Shown: one piece after another, positions 6,662-13,174 of the stretch | Layout: each line of letters begins with the position of its first letter | How positions within the stretch are numbered: the first letter of the stretch is position 1 | Source of the DNA: a virus | Reading direction: 5' to 3' (one strand) | Virus record (IMG/VR): IMGVR_UViG_3300045911_000295 | Span: 1 to 42,061 of that record | DNA: 42,061 bases | Made by a program: the position numbers and the translations under genes | The notes under the pieces: generated by a model | Told to the model about the DNA's origin: nothing | Databases searched by the model: none | What the model saw: only the letters and a program-made list of their open reading frames with translations

Positions 6662-7710
6662 TGGCCAGGATACGCAGCATCCATCCTGGTCAGTGGACGG
6701 ACGAGGATTTCGTCGAGCTTTCGCCGCTGGCGCGCCTCCTCACCCTGGGGCTGCGGAACATGGCCGACGACCAAGGCGTGTTCGATTGGAAGCCCAAAAC
6801 CATCAAGATGGCCATATTCCCGGCTGACTCCTGCGATGTCAGCGCGCTCCTCGACGAACTGGTCACGCACAACCAGGTTGTGCGGTTTGAGGTGGATGGG
6901 AAGGGTTACGGCGCCATCAGGAACTTCCGCAAATGGCAGTCGCCGAAATACCCCAATCATCTCTATCCGTTGCCGGACGAGCTGCGATCCTATGTCGGCC
7001 TTTCCTCCAACACCGAGGCGTTGAACTCCTCCCATTCCCCCAATGGGGGGGTGTTGAAGTCTCCTGATTCCTCCAATGAGGGGGTGTTGAACTCCTCCGA
7101 TTCCTCCAATGAGGGGGTGTTGAACTCCTCCGATTCCTCCAATGGCGACCCTTCAAGCACCAGCAGTTTCGGAAGGCCTTCCGAAATCGCCGGCCAGAGG
7201 GAGAGGAGAGGAGAGGAGAGGAGAGGAGAGGAGAGGAGAGGAGAGGAGAGGAGAGGAGAAGATAGTACATCTGCTATCGCAGATGTGTCCCCGCCGTGCG
7301 GCGGAGACCATCCTCGCCTCGACCTTGAACCGCCCACACCAATCCCTCGGAAGCCCGCGCCTGTCCCGTTGCAGCGCGCGGTGGAAATCTGGAACGCGCT
7401 GTGCGGATCGGCGTACGGCACCGTCACGAAGCTGACCCCCGTGCGCGAACGGCACCTGCGGAGCTTGCTAGTCGAATGGCCACCATCGGAACGGATCGAC
7501 CGCTGGGAGGCCTACTGCCGGCGCCTCCTCGCCAGCGACTTCCTTTCTGGTCGAGCGCCCCGCTCGGGGGATCACGCCAATTGGCGGTGCAACTTCGACT
7601 TCTCCGTGCGGCCGGCGACCGTCGTGAAGGTGCTGGAAGGGCGCTACGACAATCGTCCACGCGACGGGCCGCCCGATGCACCACGACCCATAGCCCCAGG
7701 AACGGTTTGA
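6661..7710 (+). CDS. Replication initiator-like protein with internal microsatellite
   Basis: The protein has 349 residues and starts at ATG 6661 with GGGAGGGG about 8 bases upstream. Residues 1-115 ('MARIRSIHPGQW', 'LLTLGLRNMADDQGVF', 'YGAIRNFRKWQSPKYPN') are a winged-helix type domain seen at the front of many phage replisome-organiser proteins. A linker with 11-residue repeats (VLNSSDSSNEG, residues about 121-160) and a run of ERRGE units (residues about 180-200) follows. A C-terminal helical domain contains 'WNALCGSAYG' and 'NWRCNFDF'. It probably binds the phage origin or recruits the helicase encoded downstream; this is an inference from context. The ERRGE run is encoded by a 5-bp repeat, so slippage would shift the frame and separate the two domains. 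Confidence 0.8.
   Translation: MARIRSIHPGQWTDEDFVELSPLARLLTLGLRNMADDQGVFDWKPKTIKMAIFPADSCDVSALLDELVTHNQVVRFEVDGKGYGAIRNFRKWQSPKYPNHLYPLPDELRSYVGLSSNTEALNSSHSPNGGVLKSPDSSNEGVLNSSDSSNEGVLNSSDSSNGDPSSTSSFGRPSEIAGQRERRGEERRGEERRGEERRGEDSTSAIADVSPPCGGDHPRLDLEPPTPIPRKPAPVPLQRAVEIWNALCGSAYGTVTKLTPVRERHLRSLLVEWPPSERIDRWEAYCRRLLASDFLSGRAPRSGDHANWRCNFDFSVRPATVVKVLEGRYDNRPRDGPPDAPRPIAPGTV
7021..7144 (+). repeat. 33-bp tandem repeat, about 3.8 units, in coding sequence
   Basis: Units begin at 7021, 7054, 7087 and 7120 with TTGAA. The third and fourth are identical where they overlap; the first is the most diverged. They encode the 11-residue repeat VLNSSDSSNEG in the linker of the initiator-like protein. 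Unit changes keep the frame. Confidence 0.9.
7199..7259 (+). repeat. Pentanucleotide microsatellite (GGAGA)n, about 12 units, in coding sequence
   Basis: An uninterrupted run of GAGAG/GGAGA units encodes Glu-Arg-Arg-Gly-Glu repeats. Five is not a multiple of three, so a one-unit slip shifts the reading frame. The tract is pure purine on this strand and every unit contains a Shine-Dalgarno-like GGAG. Confidence 0.95.
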
Positions 7711-7712
7711 TC

Positions 7713-7937
7713 ATGTCGGACTTCTTTGCCCCCACACTCGACGAGCAGATTGCCTGCGTGGAGCGTGAGTTGCGCTTGCGTCGTCAGGTCTATCCGCGCT
7801 GGGTTGCCAACGGCCGGAAGAAGCAGGCGGTTGCCCACCGCGAAATTCAGGTCATGGAGGCCGTGCTGACAACGCTGCGGGCGCTCCAATCGTCCCGCAA
7901 TGGCCACGCCAAACAGGGAGACCATTCGCCATGCTGA
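7713..7937 (+). CDS. Small helical phage protein
   Basis: The protein has 74 residues (MSDFFAPTLDEQIACVERELRL...) and starts 2 bp after the initiator-like gene. The core 'IACVERELRLRRQVYPRWVANG' followed by 'REIQVMEAVLTTLRAL' is a two-helix pattern. I recognise it from many phage genomes, usually close to replication or DNA-modification genes, without a known role. The 3' end overlaps the next small frame by 7 bp. No strong ribosome site is present, so translation may depend on the preceding gene. Confidence 0.8.
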   Translation: MSDFFAPTLDEQIACVERELRLRRQVYPRWVANGRKKQAVAHREIQVMEAVLTTLRALQSSRNGHAKQGDHSPC

Positions 7938-8026
7938 CCCACCAGCAGATCATCCGCCGCTTTGACCGAAGCCGCCACTGGCACAACGCCGAGGCGTTGC
8001 TGGAGGTGACGCATGCTGTCGCCTGA
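7931..8026 (+). CDS. 31-residue small protein, overlapping both neighbours
   Basis: The frame starts at ATG 7931 with GGGAGA 9 bases upstream. It overlaps the previous stop by 7 bp and the next start by 14 bp. The sequence (MLTHQQIIRRFDRSRHWHNAE...) is basic and predicted to be helical. It has no known domain. Support rests on the ribosome site and tight overlaps, so it could also be a coupling leader for the next gene. Confidence 0.45.
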   Translation: MLTHQQIIRRFDRSRHWHNAEALLEVTHAVA

Positions 8027-8480
8027 GCAGCATCGCGTCAGCCAGGCGCTTGCCAACCAAAGCCGAGCGGCATGGACCTTCGGCATGCTTATCGCCCAAG
8101 GGCGTATGACACGCGAGGATGTATTGCCGGTGCTGATCGCCACCGCGCGGCAAACTGAGCCAACGATTCCTGAGCCTCTAGTGCGCTCGACCATGGCCGA
8201 CTTGCTTCGCGACCGTGTTAATGCGTGGGTCCATGTGCGCGATCTCGTGCGGGGCCGGATTTGGCGCGCCCTGGATCCGCTTGTCGCTGCGCGCCAACCG
8301 GCGCGGTCGATGCTTGCCGCTGCCCATCGCATCAACGCCGAGGCGGAGCAGCCTCCGGGAGCGCCGTGGAAGCCTTGGTCGTACCTCCGACCTCTGGCCA
8401 AGCACGAGGTGACGGAGTTGGTTCGCCGCAAGCTCGATCATACCATGCGCGAGATGCAGCGGGAGGCGAAGGCGACGTGA
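8013..8480 (+). CDS. Hypothetical helical protein upstream of helicase
   Basis: The protein has 155 residues and starts at ATG 8013 with an excellent GGAGGTGA 4 bases upstream. It is mostly alpha-helical by composition ('HRVSQALANQSRAAWTFGMLIAQGRM', 'LVRRKLDHTMREMQREAKAT'), with no cysteines, signal peptide or membrane segment. Its stop overlaps the GTG start of the helicase gene (GTGA). Strict coupling to the helicase suggests a helicase loader, primase cofactor or other replisome accessory, but no family is recognised. Confidence 0.75.
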   Translation: MLSPEQHRVSQALANQSRAAWTFGMLIAQGRMTREDVLPVLIATARQTEPTIPEPLVRSTMADLLRDRVNAWVHVRDLVRGRIWRALDPLVAARQPARSMLAAAHRINAEAEQPPGAPWKPWSYLRPLAKHEVTELVRRKLDHTMREMQREAKAT

Positions 8481-10099
8481 GCGACGATCCGATATTGGCG
8501 TGGGATCGAGACGTGGCGGTAGCGCCACCATTGCGCACGCCAGTCGAATTGGCGCAGCACTCGGCGGAGGAGATGCAGCATCGGCCCAAGCCCATGCTGG
8601 CTTGGCTGGAGGGGTTAGGGATCAGCGAAGAAACGACGTGCATGTTCGGGCTGTACAGCCGGCCGTGGCGGTTCAAATCCGATCCTGGCCGCCAAGCGCA
8701 GCCCGCCGTGGTGTTCCCGTATCGGCTTCGCGGCAAGGTCGTGAACCGTGCCTACCGTCACCCACAGGGGTGGGCCGTGGAGTACGAGTCCGATGCGTGG
8801 TGCTACACGTTGTTCAACATCGATGCTGTTGATGAGACGACCCCGCAGGAACTGGTGTTGGCGCAGCGCGAACTGGATGTGCTGGCGCTGCACGAAGCAG
8901 GCTTTCCGCAGACCGTGGCGCTACCGCAAATCGCAGCAGCACGCGATCCTGATGATGTATCGGACCCAGAGCCGGACGAGACGCGCTTCTTGGCGCTGCG
9001 CACTCATGCGGCCATGCTGGGCGCAGCCAGCAAGATCGTACTGGCAATGGACCGCAGCATGTACGGCGAGGAACTGCGCGAGGCGCTGGCGCGCAGGTTG
9101 GGGCGGCATCGCTGCTGGGTAGCAACCTGGCCTGATGGTTGCGAGACGGCCGGCCAGGTGCTGAAGAGGCTGGGGGCGGAGGTTCTGGCGAAGGCAATTG
9201 CGGATGCCGAACCCTATCCCATTGACGGTTTGCACCGTCTCACCGAGGAGACGCTGCTGGCACTGCGCCGGCGCAAGAAGCCGCCAACGATGGGGACGGG
9301 AGTTGGCGTGCTAGACCGCATCCTGCGCCTGCCGACCGACGGCCGGCTGATCGTGGTCACGGGAATACCCAATCATGGGAAAACCCCCTTCGTACGCCAC
9401 CTTGCCATGCACACCATGGAGAGGCACGGCCGACGCTGGGCCGTGTTCTCGCCCGAGATGCGGCCGTGGGAGAGGTTTGCTGCGAGCTGCGCCGAATGGC
9501 TGGTGGGGAAGTCGTTCTGGCCTCCGCGGCGCGATGGCAATCACGAGACCGGACTCGCGCAGCATGAGGTGATGAGCGATGAGGAGCTGCGCAACGCATC
9601 TTGGTGGCTGCGGGACCGCCTGTTCATGCTGGTGAACGATGCAGAAGCGCAGCGGCCGACGGTTGATTGGCTTCTCGAACTGGCCCGGATCACGGCATTG
9701 CGCGACGGGACCACTGATCTGTGGATCGACCCGTGGAACGAAATGGCGCACCAGCGCCCTGTCCAGCAACGCGAGGACGAATACATCGGAGAGAGCCTCC
9801 AGCGCCTTCTCGCCTTCGGGAACCGCTACGGCTGTAACGTGTGGGTCAACGTCCATCCGGTGACTCTGCGGCCGCGCCCTGGCGAGAAGTTGCAGCCTCC
9901 CGGTCCGTACGACATTGCCGGCGGCGCCATGTGGTTCAACAAGGCCGACCTGATGCTTACGGTGTTCCGTCCGGCCGACAGCCCGCTGAGCCAGATCATT
10001 GTGCGGAAGGCGAAAGACCCCGAATGGGGCCGTAGAGGCGACAGCGCCGAACTGGCCTACAGCGTCGATACCGGCCGCTACAGCACGCCGATTGGCTGA
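8477..10099 (+). CDS. Twinkle/T7 gp4-like replicative helicase with degenerate TOPRIM
   Basis: The protein has 540 residues and starts at GTG 8477 (GTGA overlap). Residues 60-220 have the shape of a TOPRIM primase domain ('RLRGKVVNRAYRH', 'QRELDVL' at 130-136, 'VLAMDRS' up to 194). The RecA-like helicase domain has Walker A GIPNHGKT (296-303), Walker B 'LWIDPWNEM' (415-423), a 'VHP' motif (459-461) and 'DIAGGAMWFNKADLMLTVFR'. This is the DnaB/Twinkle/T7-gp4 superfamily 4 helicase that unwinds the fork in the cytoplasm. The zinc-binding primase domain is absent. The usual catalytic Glu of TOPRIM aligns with Gln, and the Asp-x-Asp motif reads Asp-Arg-Ser. It is probably a helicase that has lost primase activity and so needs host primase. 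Confidence 0.9.
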   Translation: MSDDPILAWDRDVAVAPPLRTPVELAQHSAEEMQHRPKPMLAWLEGLGISEETTCMFGLYSRPWRFKSDPGRQAQPAVVFPYRLRGKVVNRAYRHPQGWAVEYESDAWCYTLFNIDAVDETTPQELVLAQRELDVLALHEAGFPQTVALPQIAAARDPDDVSDPEPDETRFLALRTHAAMLGAASKIVLAMDRSMYGEELREALARRLGRHRCWVATWPDGCETAGQVLKRLGAEVLAKAIADAEPYPIDGLHRLTEETLLALRRRKKPPTMGTGVGVLDRILRLPTDGRLIVVTGIPNHGKTPFVRHLAMHTMERHGRRWAVFSPEMRPWERFAASCAEWLVGKSFWPPRRDGNHETGLAQHEVMSDEELRNASWWLRDRLFMLVNDAEAQRPTVDWLLELARITALRDGTTDLWIDPWNEMAHQRPVQQREDEYIGESLQRLLAFGNRYGCNVWVNVHPVTLRPRPGEKLQPPGPYDIAGGAMWFNKADLMLTVFRPADSPLSQIIVRKAKDPEWGRRGDSAELAYSVDTGRYSTPIG

Positions 10100-10144
10100 G
10101 GAGTCGGCGAACATGATTGAAGACAATTCGGAGGTTATGCGCTG

Positions 10145-10843
10145 ATGCAGCGGTGGACTGCGGAACTCGTGGGGGAGCGCATGAGGGAGGCAGCCAGCAC
10201 CCTGGACCGCTCGCGTTCCGTGGCCAATGGGCCGCAGGGTATGCGGGTGGCCTGGCCGACGGTGCTGCATGACCGCAACGAGGCGTACGGCTACAATGCC
10301 GTGATGGTTCCACGCATAGAGCCCAGCGCGGCCGAGCTTGCGGCCATGGAGAAGGTGCTGGAATGGTCCTCGCGCTACCTCTGCGTCGCCGCCTGCCAGC
10401 GCGCCGGTTTGCCTGATGACACGGGCATGATGGTGTGGCTCCGAGCCCGCGGCCTGTCCATAGCACGCATTGCCAAGCAGCGTCAGCGGTCGTGGAAGGG
10501 CAGAGTACCGACGGCAAACTCGCGCGAGAGTGTGCGCCTGGTGATCGCGCGTGCGCACCAGCACGTCGCGGACCAGCTCAACGGCGCCAGCGTGCCTCTG
10601 ACTGCCGGCTCTGCGCGAGCCCCGGCAAATCCTCCATCGGTGCTGCGAGGCCGTCATGAGACGCTGCCGCGCGCGATGGATACCCGCATATGGGTGCTGA
10701 ACGAGCGGCCGTGCGGAGAGTGTCGCCACATGAAGATCATCCGGGCGGTGCCACGCTGCGGGCAAAGCGGCGCCGAGGTGGTTGCGGAAATGCCGGCGCG
10801 GCACCCGCAGGGCCAGCCGTGTTTCGAGGAAAAGGCACCGTGA
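10145..10843 (+). CDS. DUF6362-like protein with cysteine-rich C-terminus
   Basis: The protein has 232 residues and starts at ATG 10145; GGAGG lies 10 bases upstream, and a 10-codon frame from 10112 ends immediately before. Residues 1-140 match the DUF6362 pattern that I know from alphaproteobacterial phages: 'RWTAELVGERMREAAS', a 'WPTV...AYGYN' segment, and a helix-turn-helix-like 'VWLRARGLSIARIAKQRQRSW' ending 'LNG'. The C-terminal 55 residues add CGEC, a further Cys-Gly and a last Cys, possibly a zinc site. A DNA-binding regulator is a reasonable guess from the HTH-like part, but DUF6362 has no assigned function. The stop overlaps the GTG of a 15-codon frame. Confidence 0.78.
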   Translation: MQRWTAELVGERMREAASTLDRSRSVANGPQGMRVAWPTVLHDRNEAYGYNAVMVPRIEPSAAELAAMEKVLEWSSRYLCVAACQRAGLPDDTGMMVWLRARGLSIARIAKQRQRSWKGRVPTANSRESVRLVIARAHQHVADQLNGASVPLTAGSARAPANPPSVLRGRHETLPRAMDTRIWVLNERPCGECRHMKIIRAVPRCGQSGAEVVAEMPARHPQGQPCFEEKAP

Positions 10844-10887
10844 CCGATTCCAGAAGAAACGCTGCTATAGAGGCGTGGGCACCATGA
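10840..10887 (+). CDS. Possible 15-residue coupling ORF
   Basis: A frame from GTG 10840 (MTDSRRNAAIEAWAP) overlaps the preceding stop as GTGA and the following start as ATGA. It exactly bridges two genes that otherwise have a 40-bp gap. It may carry terminating ribosomes to the PP-loop gene. The peptide itself shows no conserved feature. Confidence 0.3.
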   Translation: MTDSRRNAAIEAWAP

Positions 10888-11762
10888 GCCCCTTCCACAT
10901 TACCGGCCCGGCGATCATCAGCTTTTCCGGCGGTCGCACCAGCGCCTACATGCTCTGGCGCATTTTGGACGCGCACGACGGCAAACTGCCTGATGACGTG
11001 CATGTGTGTTTCGCGAACACCGGCCGGGAGATGCCTGCCACCTTGGACTTCGTGGAGGAGTGCGCTTCCCGCTGGGGCGTGCGAGTGAACTGGCTGGAGT
11101 ACCGGCGCGACCCCGAGACCGGGCGCGTTTGGACGGAGACTGTAAGTTACAACAGCGCCTCACGAAACGGTGGTCCGTTTCGTGCCTTGCTGGCCGGGAA
11201 GCAGATGCTACCGAACCCGACCATGCGATTTTGCACAGAGGAACTAAAGATTCGTCCTGTGCGGCTTTGGATCGACCGGGAACTAGGCTGGCGCACGTGG
11301 AAGTCGATTGTCGGTCTCCGGTACGATGAATTGCACAGGGTGGTGCGAATAGCGCGGCGCAATGCCAGCGGCAAGGCGCGGTTCGTGTCCCGCTGTCCCT
11401 TGGCCAAGGCGCGCGTCACAAAGGCGCAGCACATCATGCCGTTCTGGGCCGCGCAGCCCTTCGACCTTCGCTTGCACCCGTGGGAAGGCAACTGCGATGG
11501 CTGCTTCCTGAAATCGCTGGCCGCGAAGCGCCGTCTGATTGCTGACCATCCCGAGCGGCTGGCCGCGTGGCGAGACGATGAATTGCTGGCCGCCAAAAAG
11601 GCCCCGCTGTCTCCCGATGCCGCCTTGTACCGCAACGACGGGCCGAGCTATGCCGAGTTGTTTGAAGAGGTGCGGCGGAACCCAAGGTTGCCAGGCATCG
11701 ACCGTGATCCTGGTGACGGCACGGATGTTTTCGTGGACGGGTGCGATGTTTGCGGCGCATGA
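10884..11762 (+). CDS. PAPS-reductase-like PP-loop protein
   Basis: The protein has 292 residues; ATG 10884 is chosen because GAGGCG precedes it and the PP-loop then lies near the N-terminus as usual. SGGRTS at residues 15-20 is the PP-loop signature of adenine-nucleotide alpha-hydrolases. 'PTMRFCTEELKIRPVR' is the second typical motif of the phosphoadenosine phosphosulfate reductase-like family. CDGC (about residue 200) and a C-terminal CDVC could bind a metal. Phage members are common but rarely characterised. Candidates are sulfur transfer to nucleic acid, sulfate assimilation in the host, or nucleotide chemistry. No dnd, queuosine or other DNA-modification genes are nearby. Confidence 0.82.
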   Translation: MSPFHITGPAIISFSGGRTSAYMLWRILDAHDGKLPDDVHVCFANTGREMPATLDFVEECASRWGVRVNWLEYRRDPETGRVWTETVSYNSASRNGGPFRALLAGKQMLPNPTMRFCTEELKIRPVRLWIDRELGWRTWKSIVGLRYDELHRVVRIARRNASGKARFVSRCPLAKARVTKAQHIMPFWAAQPFDLRLHPWEGNCDGCFLKSLAAKRRLIADHPERLAAWRDDELLAAKKAPLSPDAALYRNDGPSYAELFEEVRRNPRLPGIDRDPGDGTDVFVDGCDVCGA

Positions 11763-11871
11763 TGCGAATGCGTCGCGCCGGGATGACGAACTGCGCGAGG
11801 AAACTGCCGCAATTCTGGATCGCATCGAGGCGACTGCGCGCGCGCGCGGCTGGGATATCGATATGGGGTGA
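11746..11871 (+). CDS. 41-residue acidic small protein
   Basis: Frame MFAAHDANASRRDDELREETAA... overlaps the end of the PP-loop gene by 17 bp and ends 6 bp before the next gene. The middle is a strongly charged helix ('RDDELREETAAILDRIEATARARGW'). The ribosome site (GGACGG) is weak, so expression may depend on the upstream gene. No family is recognised. It fits the tiling of this operon better than any alternative frame. Confidence 0.5.
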   Translation: MFAAHDANASRRDDELREETAAILDRIEATARARGWDIDMG

Positions 11872-11877
11872 TGACCA

Positions 11878-12222
11878 ATGTCAATTGTGCCGAGCCCGAC
11901 CTTGTCAGGTGCAATTCTTGCCCGAGCGGAGGCAATCCGCACCCTGGCCAATCTGCTTGCGGACGTGCTCCCTGACGTCGCCCGTTGTTTGGCCTCCCAC
12001 GCAGCCTCACTTGGGCTGCTCCACATGCACGCGGACGCGCTTGAACGCCAACTGTCCGCCGCCAGGCGCACCATTGCGGAGATTCATGCGCAGGCTGCCG
12101 AAGATGCCGACGCGGCCGAGGCAACCGCCCGCGCGGCGGACCCTGAACGCGCCGCGCGTTGGCAGCGCCATGCCCGCATCATCGCCGCGATGCTGCCCCC
12201 TATCGCACGGCGTGAACCGTAA
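11878..12222 (+). CDS. Hypothetical alanine-rich helical protein
   Basis: The protein has 114 residues and starts at ATG 11878 with GGGGTGA 7 bases upstream. It is rich in Ala, His and Arg and predicted almost wholly helical, with a heptad-like stretch 'HADALERQLSAARRTIAEIHAQAAEDADAAEA' suggesting a coiled coil. There is no membrane segment. It probably oligomerises. No recognisable family or enzymatic motif is present. Confidence 0.7.
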   Translation: MSIVPSPTLSGAILARAEAIRTLANLLADVLPDVARCLASHAASLGLLHMHADALERQLSAARRTIAEIHAQAAEDADAAEATARAADPERAARWQRHARIIAAMLPPIARREP

Positions 12223-12242
12223 TCAGCAAGGATACCCACACC

Positions 12243-12524
12243 ATGAGCAGCAGATGCTTGCCGCCTGATGGCACTCCGAACGGAACAATGTGCGTGCTAG
12301 TGGCCCCCGACGGAACAAAAAGAAAATGGAAATGGCAAGGTTCATATGTAAAGTTTAAATGGAAATGCATCAAAAGTCGTTCGAACTACACCCCTGAATT
12401 TATGTATGAGCAGGGTTGGCGCTTCCATTCTATTGCACAATGTCGACTTCGTAATCCCACCATGGCCTATAAAACCTCGATTGAAGGGACGCGCAGTACC
12501 GATGGCAGCCAAGGTTCCACGTGA
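12243..12524 (+). CDS. AT-rich hypothetical protein, possible recent acquisition
   Basis: The protein has 93 residues and starts at ATG 12243 with AAGGA about 10 bases upstream. It contains 'PDGTPNGTMCVLVAPDGTKRKWKWQG' and a lysine/tryptophan-rich core. Bases 12300-12480 are clearly richer in A and T than the flanking genes (runs such as AAAAAGAAAATGG), unlike the rest of the operon. The fold may be a small beta barrel. It is the last gene before the terminator-like hairpin at 12585. No family is recognised, and foreign origin is inferred from composition alone. Confidence 0.6.
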   Translation: MSSRCLPPDGTPNGTMCVLVAPDGTKRKWKWQGSYVKFKWKCIKSRSNYTPEFMYEQGWRFHSIAQCRLRNPTMAYKTSIEGTRSTDGSQGST

Positions 12525-12584
12525 AACGCCATCACTCGGTGCAGCGTTGCTTGCTGCGAGGAACAGCGGCTCACCAAAGAACAG

Positions 12585-12615
12585 AAAACCCCGCCACGGG
12601 GCCATCGTGGCGGGG
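12585..12615 (-). terminator. Rho-independent terminator-like hairpin (leftward T-run)
   Basis: A perfect 10-bp stem CCCCGCCACG (12589-12598) / CGTGGCGGGG (12606-12615) with a 7-base loop is followed on the minus strand by TTTTCTGTTC. No T-run follows on the plus strand. It would stop leftward transcription reaching the replication operon; rightward activity is doubtful. Confidence 0.7.
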
Positions 12616-12666
12616 TCACTGGACAGAGCCGTCTGCTCCAGAAGCAGACGTTTGCGCAGGCGCTGC

Positions 12667-12694
12667 TAGCAAGGTGCTCTATAGCACGTTGCTA
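12667..12694. promoter_or_regulatory. Near-perfect 12-bp inverted repeat, candidate operator or RNA hairpin
   Basis: TAGCAA-G-GTGCT (12667-12678) and AGCAC-G-TTGCTA (12683-12694) pair with a single G-G mismatch around a CTAT centre. It lies about 50 bp upstream of the DUF551-like gene in an otherwise empty 222-bp gap (12525-12746), so it may control that gene. No sigma70 promoter is obvious beside it. Confidence 0.55.
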
Positions 12695-12746
12695 TGTGCC
12701 GCGCAAGAACATAGGGGACAAGGATTTCTGCTGAAAGGAGACGAAT

Positions 12747-13091
12747 ATGGACAAGAAAAAGCTGCGCCGACAACTGATCGTGTTTTTCAAGCGCAGGTGG
12801 TGGCCGCATGCGCCTTCCGGCAAAACCGATCTTCTGTTGGACTGGCTTGCCGAAAAAAACTACGCCATCGAACAGGACTGGCAGCCGATTGAGACGGCGC
12901 CAACGGATGGCACGCCGGTGTTGATCTATGCCACACTCAATCCTCCAGAGAACCGGAATCAGTCAGTGCTCGACCTGAAGCCGTTTTATTGCGTCGCCTG
13001 CTATCATCCAGATGCAGGATGGTGCGTCGATGAGTTCCGTGAGGCGACGCACTGGAGGCCTCTTCCTGCCCCGCCCCAGACGAAGGACTGA
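12747..13091 (+). CDS. DUF551-like small protein
   Basis: The protein has 114 residues and starts at ATG 12747 with a clear AAGGAG 7 bases upstream. 'DWQPIETAPTDGTPVLIYA' and the C-terminal 'EATHWRPLPAPP' are the hallmarks of DUF551, a small domain frequent in phages and prophages whose function is unknown. The N-terminal 40 residues are strongly basic with Trp-Trp and could contact nucleic acid or membrane. The gene is separated from the preceding operon by the hairpin at 12585 and the inverted repeat at 12667, so it may have its own promoter. Confidence 0.85.
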   Translation: MDKKKLRRQLIVFFKRRWWPHAPSGKTDLLLDWLAEKNYAIEQDWQPIETAPTDGTPVLIYATLNPPENRNQSVLDLKPFYCVACYHPDAGWCVDEFREATHWRPLPAPPQTKD

Positions 13092-13174
13092 TCCATGCCC
13101 CGCCAGTCGCGGCCTGGGCGGGAATGGCAACCCGTGGTGGGTCAAGCAAAACTGCTTTGGAAGGCGCCCGAGCG

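Noticed and set aside
7021-7144. CRISPR-like repeat array
   Set aside because: Units are directly adjacent without spacers and encode an in-frame 11-residue repeat.
8670-8682. tRNA T-loop-like GGTTCAAATCC (also a GTTCAAATCC near 5886)
   Set aside because: No acceptor stem or anticodon arm can be built around either; both lie inside coding sequence.
9311-10804. 497-codon minus-strand open frame
   Set aside because: It is antisense to the helicase and DUF6362-like genes, which carry clear motifs.
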